From positions 372,001-436,000 of the forward strand of contig CAVYYV010000005.1 in the NCBI GenBank assembly GCA_963772815.1: a stretch of DNA of 64,000 nucleotides. The letters are read 5' to 3'. Of this stretch, positions 27,356 through 34,230 are shown one piece after another. Origin of the DNA: DATFFO01 sp963772815 (GTDB taxonomy: Bacteria > Actinomycetota > Acidimicrobiia > Spongiisociales > ZC4RG35). The translations under genes and the position numbers were made by a program. The notes under the pieces are model-generated. The model ran no database searches, was not told the DNA's origin, and saw only the letters and a list, made by a program, of their open reading frames with translations. Numbering within the stretch: position 1 is the stretch's first letter; the number at the start of each line of letters is the position of its first letter.

Positions 27356-28197
27356 CTGAGGTGAGAGAGGTCGCGGCAGGGTTCAGCTTCCTCGAGTCGC
27401 CTCGGTGGCACGAGGGGCGGCTGTGGCTGTCGGACTTCTACACACACCGGGTCGTGACCATCGACCCGGTCACCGAATCGGTAGAGACGATCTGTGAAGT
27501 CGAGCACCAGCCGTCGGGTCTGGGCTGGCTGCCTGACGGGACCCTGCTGGTGGTATCGATGACGGATCGCCGGATCCTCCATCTCGATGGTGAGACGCTG
27601 TCGGAGCATGCCGACCTGTCCGGGGTCGTCGTTCACCCTCTGAATGACATGGTGGTGGACCACCAAGGTCGGGCGTACGTGGGCAACTTCGGCTTCGACT
27701 TGATGAGAGGCGCCGAGCCTGCCCCGACTGACCTGATCCGGGTCGACCCGAATGGAACGGTCACGGCCGTCGCTTCCGACATGCTGTTTCCCAACGGCAC
27801 CGTCATCACACCTGATGGACGAACCCTGATAGCGGCGGAGACGGTGGGACGGCGCCTGTCCGCGTTCGATGTCGCCACCGACGGCACCCTCTCCGGCCGG
27901 CGAACCTGGGCCCAGTTCGACCGCCTCCGGCCCGACGGCATCGCCCTCGACGCCGAAGGGTGCATCTGGGCGGCCGATGCCCGGGGAGGTCAGGTGGTTC
28001 GGGTCGCTCCCGGAGGGGACATGCTCACCGAGATCAACCCCGGGATCGGGACGTTCGCCTGCATGCTGGGAGGCGAAGAACGAACCACTCTGTTCATCTG
28101 CGCCGCTCCCTCCTTCGACGCGAAGGAGCGGGCCGACACCCGGGATTCGGTGCTGCTCGCCGTTGAGGTCGAGGTCCCGGGCGCCGGGTTGCCGTGA
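27343..28197 (+). CDS. SMP-30/gluconolactonase-like beta-propeller protein
   Basis: 284 residues. The six-bladed propeller pattern is clear: ESPRWHEGRLWLSDFYTHRV at the start, PLNDMVVDHQGRAYVGNFGF in the middle with the metal-site Asn-Asp, LRPDGIALDAEGCIWAAD and the end CAAPSFDAKERADTRDSVLL. These enzymes are calcium- or zinc-dependent lactonases; the lactone is not known. The ATG at 27343 lies inside the right arm of the last palindromic repeat, so the codons MHTQ come from the repeat; GTG 27361 (VREVAAGF) is an equally possible start. Its position between glpABC and glpK may be chance. Confidence 0.85.
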   Translation: MHTQPEVREVAAGFSFLESPRWHEGRLWLSDFYTHRVVTIDPVTESVETICEVEHQPSGLGWLPDGTLLVVSMTDRRILHLDGETLSEHADLSGVVVHPLNDMVVDHQGRAYVGNFGFDLMRGAEPAPTDLIRVDPNGTVTAVASDMLFPNGTVITPDGRTLIAAETVGRRLSAFDVATDGTLSGRRTWAQFDRLRPDGIALDAEGCIWAADARGGQVVRVAPGGDMLTEINPGIGTFACMLGGEERTTLFICAAPSFDAKERADTRDSVLLAVEVEVPGAGLP

Positions 28198-28200
28198 GGC

Positions 28201-29697
28201 TCAGTCGACCCAGTCGAAGGTGCGGGTGACGGCCTTCTTCCACTGGGCAAACTCCCGCTCCCGTTCGGCCGCGTCCATCTGGGGCCGCCACTCCTTGTCC
28301 TTTACCCAGTTGTCGCGCAGGTCGTCGAGCTCGGACCAGAAGCCGGTGGCGAGGCCGGCGGCGTAGGCGGCGCCCAAAGCCGTGGTCTCGGCCACCGCAG
28401 GCCGCACCACCGGCACCCCGAGGGCGTCGGCCTGGAACTGCATGAGCAGCTCGTTTCCCACCATGCCGCCGTCGACCTTGAGCTCCCGCAGGTCTACTCC
28501 GGAGTCGTTGTTCATGGCGTCGAGCACCTCCCGGGTCTGCCAGGCGGTCGCCTCGAGCGCGGCCCGGGCGAAGTGCCCCTTGGTGACGTAGCGGGTGAGC
28601 CCGGCGATGACTCCGCGCGCATTCGACTTCCAGTAGGGGGCGAACAAGCCGGAGAAGGCAGGCACGAAGTAGACGCCGCCGTTGTCGCCAACCGTCTTGG
28701 CGAGAGTCTCGACCTCGGAGGCGGACTCGATCAAACCCAGGTTGTCCCGCAGCCACTGGACCAGGGCCCCCGTGATGGCGATGGACCCTTCGAGCGCATA
28801 GACCGGCTCGGTCGCCCCTATGCGGTAGCACACGGTGGTCAGGAGCCCGCTCTTGGAGGGGACGAGCTCGGTACCGGTGTTCAAGAGCATGAAGTTGCCG
28901 GTGCCGTAGGTGTTCTTGGCGTCTCCCACCCCGAAGCACACCTGCCCGAAAGTGGCCGCCTGCTGATCGCCCAGATCACCCGCGACCGGAACACCACCCA
29001 GCCTGCCCGTCGCCTCCCCGTACACCTCCGACGAGGACCGGATCTCGGGCAAGAGCGAGCGGGGCACGCCCATGACGTCGAGTATCTCCTGGTCCCATTC
29101 GAGAGTGCCCAGATCCATCAGCATGGTGCGGCTGGCATTGGTGACGTCGGTGATGTGGAGGCCGCCGTCGGGTCCCCCGGTCAGGTTCCACAGCACCCAC
29201 GTGTCCAGGTTGCCGAAGGCCAGATCTCCGGCTTCGGCCCGTTCGGCCGCACCTTCCACGTGCTCAAGCATCCAGCAGATCTTGGGTCCGGAGAAGTAGG
29301 TGGCGAGGGGAAGGCCCACCCGGGCTCGAAAGCGGTCCTGTCCGCCGTCGGAGGCGAGTTCCTGACATATACGGTCGGTGCGGGTGTCCTGCCAGACGAT
29401 GGCGTTGTAGATCGGCTCACCGGTGCTCCGATCCCAGAGCACAACGGTCTCCCGCTGATTGGTCACCCCGACCGCGGCGAGGTCGGAAGCGTCCACGTCG
29501 CCCCGCGACAGGGCGCCCTCGATGACGCTCTGGGTCCTCAGCCAGATCTCCTTGGGATCGTGCTCGACCCAGCCGGGACGCGGGTAGATCTGCTCGTGCT
29601 CCTGCTGGTGGGCGGACACGACCCGTCCGCCGTGGTCAAAGATCATGCAGCGGGTGCTGGTGGTTCCCTGATCGATGGCTGCTACGTATCGGGCCAT
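28201..29697 (-). CDS. glpK: Glycerol kinase
   Basis: 498 residues, the usual length. The N-terminal ATP-binding signature YVAAIDQGTTSTRCMIFD, the FGGY-family block HYITDVTNASRTMLMD-like region (here HITDVTNASRTMLMDLGTLE), and the late FGGY motif LKVDGGMVGNELLMQFQADA are all present. It phosphorylates glycerol to glycerol-3-phosphate, the substrate of GlpAB-C encoded convergently nearby. It starts at ATG 29697, 9 bases after the plsY stop, so the two are co-transcribed. This ties glycerol-3-phosphate to both catabolism and phospholipid synthesis. Confidence 0.96.
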   Translation of the reverse strand: MARYVAAIDQGTTSTRCMIFDHGGRVVSAHQQEHEQIYPRPGWVEHDPKEIWLRTQSVIEGALSRGDVDASDLAAVGVTNQRETVVLWDRSTGEPIYNAIVWQDTRTDRICQELASDGGQDRFRARVGLPLATYFSGPKICWMLEHVEGAAERAEAGDLAFGNLDTWVLWNLTGGPDGGLHITDVTNASRTMLMDLGTLEWDQEILDVMGVPRSLLPEIRSSSEVYGEATGRLGGVPVAGDLGDQQAATFGQVCFGVGDAKNTYGTGNFMLLNTGTELVPSKSGLLTTVCYRIGATEPVYALEGSIAITGALVQWLRDNLGLIESASEVETLAKTVGDNGGVYFVPAFSGLFAPYWKSNARGVIAGLTRYVTKGHFARAALEATAWQTREVLDAMNNDSGVDLRELKVDGGMVGNELLMQFQADALGVPVVRPAVAETTALGAAYAAGLATGFWSELDDLRDNWVKDKEWRPQMDAAEREREFAQWKKAVTRTFDWVD

Positions 29698-29706
29698 CGC
29701 GTCACC

Positions 29707-30321
29707 CTATTCGAGGGCGGCACCTGGTTGACTACCTCCGGTCTCCAGAGAATGCTCCTTGCCCTGAATGAGGCGCGAGATGTTGGAGCTGTGTCGGACC
29801 AGGATCAGGACTGCTGTGAGACCTGCCCAGACCAGGGCCCAGCCGCGAAGGCCGGCGATGGCCAGTCCGGGAACGCTGAGAACCGCCACGGTCATTGATG
29901 CCACGGACGAGATCCGAACCAGCCGGGCGAGCGCGATCCAGATCACGGGGAGCGCCACACCCAACATCGGTGCGACGACGATGATCGCCCCGCCGGCGGT
30001 GGCAACGCCCTTTCCGCCTTTGAATCGGTGCCAAATGGGGAAACAGTGTCCCAGCACCGCCGCCAAACTCGCCGCCAGGGCGAGAGCGGGCGTTCCCACC
30101 CACAGGCCGACACCCGCGGCTGCAACGCCCTTGAGCACATCGCCGATGAGAACGGGAACCGCCGCCTTCCAGCCCAGGTTGCGGGCCACGTTGGCCGTAC
30201 CCGGGTTGCCGCTCCCCAGGTCATAGATGTCTAGGCCTCTCGCCCGAACGACCAGCACGGCGAAGTCGACCGAGCCGATCAGATACGCCGCCACCACCAC
30301 AATCACGACAGTCCAACTCAC
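29707..30321 (-). CDS. plsY: Acyl-phosphate:glycerol-3-phosphate acyltransferase PlsY
   Basis: 204-residue integral membrane enzyme making lysophosphatidic acid from acyl-phosphate and glycerol-3-phosphate. The three PlsY signatures are present: YLIGSVDFAVL with the first loop, DLGSGNPGTANVARNLGW, and GHCFPIWHRFKGGKGVAT. Five membrane segments are evident. It leads the plsY-glpK unit. Upstream (30322-30425) lies a pair of interleaved inverted repeats. Confidence 0.93.
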   Translation of the reverse strand: MSWTVVIVVVAAYLIGSVDFAVLVVRARGLDIYDLGSGNPGTANVARNLGWKAAVPVLIGDVLKGVAAAGVGLWVGTPALALAASLAAVLGHCFPIWHRFKGGKGVATAGGAIIVVAPMLGVALPVIWIALARLVRISSVASMTVAVLSVPGLAIAGLRGWALVWAGLTAVLILVRHSSNISRLIQGKEHSLETGGSQPGAALE

Positions 30322-30339
30322 CTGGTCAGCATACCGGCC

Positions 30340-30420
30340 GGGCCGTATGCGGTCCCGTGGGCCCGACCACCCTTTTCGCGCGACAGCCAGGGCGCATACG
30401 GCCCGAATGTCGCGCCAAAA
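30340..30420. repeat. Two interleaved inverted repeats (pseudoknot order) upstream of plsY
   Basis: GGGCCGTATGCG (30340-30351) pairs perfectly with CGCATACGGCCC (30393-30404). TTTTCGCGCGAC (30373-30384) pairs with GTCGCGCCAAAA (30409-30420) with one mismatch. The order A-B-A'-B' is that of an H-type pseudoknot or of two overlapping operator/terminator structures. It fills the gap between the secreted-protein operon and plsY. Confidence 0.65.
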
Positions 30421-30425
30421 CGGGA

Positions 30426-31049
30426 TCAGCGGCAGACGCCCAGCCAGTAGACGGAACCGCCGGCGAGGGCGAAGCCGGCCTTGGAGTCGAACTGGCGGCC
30501 GCCGAAGGTGAACGAGACCGGAGCCTCATAGGTCCCGGAGATCTCGACCGTGCCGGAGGGCGTTTCGGAGCGGCGGGTGGTGGGGCCGACGGGGTCCCCG
30601 GTCAACTCATATCCCTCCAGGGTCACGATCTCCCGCTCGATCCAGGCCGAGCACAGGTCCTGGCCGTAGGCCTCGAGCAGCTTGGGGTGGAGGGTCTGGA
30701 GCAGGAAACCGGTGTCGTCTTCATCGAGAGCCTGCACGAAGCGGCCAACGAAATCGTTGATCAGCCCGGCCGGATCGGCCACGGTGGTCTGCACCGGCGC
30801 AGCGGTAGTAGTGGTCGTCGGGCTGGTCGTGGAGGACGTAGTTGTGGAGGACGTAGTTGTGGACGACATGGTCGTGGCCGGAGCGGCGGTCGTAGCGGGT
30901 GAGGTAGAAGGCGGCTCCGCCACTCTCGTGGCGGGAGCCGCTTCCGTTTGGTTCTCACCACTCGAGCCACCCAGCCAGCCCACCAGGCCGACGATCACGA
31001 GCCCGATCCCCGCCACCACCAGCACCGCTCCCGCTACCCGCCTGGCCAT
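30426..31049 (-). CDS. Membrane-anchored secreted protein of unknown function
   Basis: 207 residues from ATG 31049 (MARRVAGAVLVVAG); a longer open frame to 31199 lies inside the preceding gene and is rejected. One N-terminal membrane helix (about 5-27), then an extracellular Thr/Ser/Pro linker (about 30-90), then a small domain (LINDFVGRFVQALDEDDTGF ... CSAWIEREIVTLEGYEL) that resembles NTF2-like or lumazine-binding-type folds in size, but I do not assign it. It ends with a Cys (LGVCR) that may pair with the one in DLCSAW. It is the last gene of a four-gene cluster, 7 bases after the 785-residue gene. Confidence 0.72.
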   Translation of the reverse strand: MARRVAGAVLVVAGIGLVIVGLVGWLGGSSGENQTEAAPATRVAEPPSTSPATTAAPATTMSSTTTSSTTTSSTTSPTTTTTAAPVQTTVADPAGLINDFVGRFVQALDEDDTGFLLQTLHPKLLEAYGQDLCSAWIEREIVTLEGYELTGDPVGPTTRRSETPSGTVEISGTYEAPVSFTFGGRQFDSKAGFALAGGSVYWLGVCR

Positions 31050-31056
31050 CAGCGCC

Positions 31057-33414
31057 TCAGCCTCCGGCGCACTTGGCCTGAAACTCGGCCAGGTCCCGAA
31101 GCGCCCGCTTGAGGGACCGCTGGTAGCGGCCGGCACCGAAACTGGCCGCCCGCTCGTGAGCCTGGGCCCAGGTGAGGTTGTCCCAGTGACGGCTGCCAAT
31201 GCTCATGGTGTGGCCCTTCTCGATGGTGAGACGCTTCTTGTCGAGCACCCGCACCCCGTTGCGGCACACCCACACCTCCGCACAGGTGAGGGTGATGGGC
31301 TCGGCCTTGATGGTGACGGTCAGGTCGACATCGTTGAGCCGTCTCTCCTGGAGCTTGGTCACCTTGGTGATTATCGCCCCCGCGGCGTCGATCGCGACCT
31401 TGGCCACACCGGTGGCCGCCCCCGCCACGCTGGTGGGTATGGGGATACCGGTGACCTCCGATGCCCCCGACACACCCAGGTTGGCCGCGGTCTTCACATC
31501 GAACTCGTGGACCAGCTTGGCGCCCGACTTGAAGCTGAGGAAGCGCCCGAAGGCCTGAACCACGGTCGACGCCTGCTTTAGCCCGGCGCCGATCTCCTGC
31601 CCCTGCTGGCTGGCGGCGTGGGCCGCGCCGCCGGCGAAGACCGGCTCCATCCGCACAGGCACGTTCACCCTTATCGACTTGACGTTGCGCAGCTCCTCAG
31701 GGTCACCATCGTGGCATCCTTCGGGCTGGTCCGGTGAGGCGCCCGTCGAGGTGCCGGTGCCCCCACGCACACCCGTCCCGGTTCCTGTCACACCCGGTGC
31801 CGCTGAGGGCGTTGTCGGCTTGTTCATGCACCTCTCGTAAGCCTTACGGGCCTCCTCCGCCTTTTCACAGGCCCGATCGGCTTCACGCTCGGCCTTGGCC
31901 TGGTCGTCTTTGGCCTGCTGGAGCGACTTCTCATCCTTGCTGACCTTGTCTTCCAGCTCCTTCTTGCGGGTCTTGGCCTTGTGGTACTTGTCACGCAGGT
32001 CCTTGGCGAACGACTCGGGAGGATCGGTGTCCCAGGCCTTCTCCACCTCTTGGGCCGTGATCTCACCCGACCGGTACTTGCCCCACTGGGCGCTCGCCCA
32101 GGAGCGCCGCACATGAAGATCGAATCGGTCGATGCGGGATCCGGGCACCTCCGGGTTCTCCACCCACGAGTCGGAGGGATCGCCCTCCCAGTCGAGGGGC
32201 GGCACGTCCTCGTGCAGCTTGTCCAGCTCGTCCTCGGCGTTCTCCAGGTCTTCTTTGGTGTTGTCGACCTTCTTCGAAGCCTTCTCCGCCGCCGCCCGGG
32301 CGTCGTCGCACGCCTTCTTCGCCTTCAGCCAGGCAGCCAGCTCGTCCTCGCATCCTTTCTTCGACGCCAGCAGCCAGGCGCCGACGCCCGCCAGGACCAG
32401 ACCGACCAGCACCAGGACCGGCCAGGGGAAGCCTCCCGAAGAGGTGGCCACCGTGGTGGGAGGAGACGTCACCGGCGGCGCGCTGGTGGTAGGAGCCAGC
32501 GTCGTCGACGTAGTGGTCGTGGTGGTCGAGGTGGTCGAGGTGGTGGTGGGCGCCACGAAGGCCAACTCGTTGGCAGGGGGCTCGAAGATGTCGGTGGAGT
32601 CGGCCACCGAGTCGGCGGCCTGATAGCCGCCCTCGGTACAGAAGGTGTAGGCGCGAGCCTGGGCGGGCTGGCCCATCTCGGTGGAGGGCGTGAACAGGGC
32701 GAGCTGATTGCCGCCGATGGCGACGACGCTGTTGGTGGGCATGTCGGCGAAGCCGCCCTGGTCGGTCAGGACCAGGCGAAAGGGATGGACGCCGCTGGGC
32801 TCGGCCCGCAGGCCGATAGCGGTGTTGGTGCCTCCGGCCGGGTCGAGCGGATAGGCGTCGAGCGGCTGGAACACTCCCGGGATGTTGGGATCCCGATACC
32901 ACATCACCCACTCGCAGGTCATGGACAGGTTGAAGAAGCCGATCGGCCCGGCCAGGTCCAGCACCCCCACCCAGGAGCCGTCGCCGTAGGCGGTCGGGTC
33001 GTACCCGTCGGGACAGATGGTGCGAACGTCGGGCACCGGCCCGTCGGTGTCTCGATCATCACACACGACGCCGCCGCCGCTCACCGGGTCGAAGAAGGCC
33101 GCCCCGTCGGGGGGCGGGTTGAAGCGGGCCACCCGGGAGCCGCGCAGGTCGAGGAACGGATCGAGGGCCAGCCCCGGAGTCTCTCCGCTGGAGAACTCTG
33201 CGTCACCGGCGGGATCGTTCACCTGACTGTTGGGCGACGTGTACTGGGCGATGACGTCCTTGCCCTCTTTGGACGCCCAGAAGTCGGCCATCACCTTGGG
33301 AAGGTCGAACCCTTCCTCCTGAGCCAGGGCGGCCATCCCCATCGGCCCGATGGCCAACAAGACGACACCTATGGCGGCGACGAGGCGGACTCGTCGCCGG
33401 GACGGGACGCTCAC
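31057..33414 (-). CDS. Large secreted/membrane protein with mid-protein TM and coiled coil, unknown
   Basis: 785 residues, family not recognised. Order: signal peptide (about 8-31, ending ALAQ); an extracellular domain of about 250 residues with conserved Cys pairs (VCDDRD, RTICPDGYD, MTCEW, FCTEGGY); a Thr-rich linker; one membrane helix (PWPVLVLVGLVLAGVGAWLL, about 330); a cytoplasmic charged coiled-coil region with Ala/Lys/Glu repeats (about 355-540) interrupted by a Trp-rich segment; a Gly/Thr linker; and a C-terminal domain (about 580-785) with CAEVWVCRNG. The topology suggests a link between an exported domain and a cytoplasmic one. It overlaps the 63-residue gene by four bases. Confidence 0.7.
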   Translation of the reverse strand: MSVPSRRRVRLVAAIGVVLLAIGPMGMAALAQEEGFDLPKVMADFWASKEGKDVIAQYTSPNSQVNDPAGDAEFSSGETPGLALDPFLDLRGSRVARFNPPPDGAAFFDPVSGGGVVCDDRDTDGPVPDVRTICPDGYDPTAYGDGSWVGVLDLAGPIGFFNLSMTCEWVMWYRDPNIPGVFQPLDAYPLDPAGGTNTAIGLRAEPSGVHPFRLVLTDQGGFADMPTNSVVAIGGNQLALFTPSTEMGQPAQARAYTFCTEGGYQAADSVADSTDIFEPPANELAFVAPTTTSTTSTTTTTTSTTLAPTTSAPPVTSPPTTVATSSGGFPWPVLVLVGLVLAGVGAWLLASKKGCEDELAAWLKAKKACDDARAAAEKASKKVDNTKEDLENAEDELDKLHEDVPPLDWEGDPSDSWVENPEVPGSRIDRFDLHVRRSWASAQWGKYRSGEITAQEVEKAWDTDPPESFAKDLRDKYHKAKTRKKELEDKVSKDEKSLQQAKDDQAKAEREADRACEKAEEARKAYERCMNKPTTPSAAPGVTGTGTGVRGGTGTSTGASPDQPEGCHDGDPEELRNVKSIRVNVPVRMEPVFAGGAAHAASQQGQEIGAGLKQASTVVQAFGRFLSFKSGAKLVHEFDVKTAANLGVSGASEVTGIPIPTSVAGAATGVAKVAIDAAGAIITKVTKLQERRLNDVDLTVTIKAEPITLTCAEVWVCRNGVRVLDKKRLTIEKGHTMSIGSRHWDNLTWAQAHERAASFGAGRYQRSLKRALRDLAEFQAKCAGG

Positions 33415-33602
33415 GCCGACCCGGACGACCCGCCCAACGGGGCGAAGTAGGCGACCACGAGCCCCAATACCAGCCCGATCAACGGAAGCCCGATCACGCT
33501 CAGGTTGTCGAGGGGGCGGATGCCGAACTGTTGGAGGTCAACCGCCACGAAGATTCCCAGGAACAGCCCGGCTATGGCTCCAAGTACGGGACGGCCTCTC
33601 AT
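33411..33602 (-). CDS. Small two-helix membrane protein, unknown
   Basis: 63 residues, starting at ATG 33602, which overlaps the stop of the upstream gene as ATGA; its own stop overlaps the next start the same way. Two hydrophobic segments (VLGAIAGLFLGIFVAV and VIGLPLIGLVLGLVVAYFA) flank a short loop LQQFGIRPLDN. No family recognised. Its exact four-base overlaps with both neighbours argue that it is a real, translationally coupled part of the cluster. Confidence 0.7.
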   Translation of the reverse strand: MRGRPVLGAIAGLFLGIFVAVDLQQFGIRPLDNLSVIGLPLIGLVLGLVVAYFAPLGGSSGSA

Positions 33603-34162
33603 GCGTTTCTCCTTCTGCCTGCTAGAACCACCCCGGTGGCGGCCAGCAACGTTCCCACCCCGGCGCCGGCACCGGCGGGTGTGGCGAGCGGGTTGCCTTC
33701 GATGAGGATCATGACCGATCCCTGACATGCTCCCCCAGTCCCAACGTGATGGCCGGTCAGCTCGTACAGGCCGACCAGATCGACCGGGAGCTGGGCGCGG
33801 GCCTCGTCCACCGAGTAGTCGCCGGAGGAGGAGGTCGCCTTCTCGGCGTTGGGCCCGCCCCAGGTCTCCAGCACGATGGTGGCCGGCCCGACCACCACCC
33901 CGATGTCACCCGTGTGGTCGGTGATCGGCGTGGTCGTGCTCCCTTCCCACGACGCCACCAGTCCCAACTTGTCCGGGATGATGATCGGATTGGACGGGCT
34001 GTCGTTGGCCGACGTGTAACGAACACCATCGATAGTGACGCTGCCGTCGCAGGGTCCGGAAACTGCTGCATAGGCCGACCGGGCAGTCAGCATGAGGGCG
34101 GTCGCCATCAGCACCACCAGTAGGCCTCTGGTGGCGCGGCGCCAGGGGACGTCGTAAGTCAT
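33599..34162 (-). CDS. Secreted protein with C-terminal membrane anchor, unknown
   Basis: 187 residues. Signal peptide (about 1-32, WRRATRGLLVVLMATALMLT then AYA), a soluble region of about 120 residues that includes a Cys near residue 38 (SGPCDGSVTIDGVRY) and another near 145 (GGACQGSVMILIEG), then a C-terminal hydrophobic helix followed by GRRRNA, the layout of a surface protein held by a C-terminal anchor. No LPxTG motif is seen. The sequence GDIGVVVGPATIVLETWGG gives no family I know. First gene of the overlapping cluster and 68 bases downstream of the LuxR-type regulator. Confidence 0.7.
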   Translation of the reverse strand: MTYDVPWRRATRGLLVVLMATALMLTARSAYAAVSGPCDGSVTIDGVRYTSANDSPSNPIIIPDKLGLVASWEGSTTTPITDHTGDIGVVVGPATIVLETWGGPNAEKATSSSGDYSVDEARAQLPVDLVGLYELTGHHVGTGGACQGSVMILIEGNPLATPAGAGAGVGTLLAATGVVLAGRRRNA

Positions 34163-34230
34163 GGCACCAGCCTGGTCTGGAGTTGTCAGGGCCTCATGAG
34201 TATCGAGTGCTCATCATCGGAGCAGGGCGG

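Noticed and set aside
27171..27359. Small open frames inside the palindromic repeat (repeating MCIHQPSRFTDAHP)
   Set aside because: They are translations of the repeat itself, with no ribosome site and no existence outside it.
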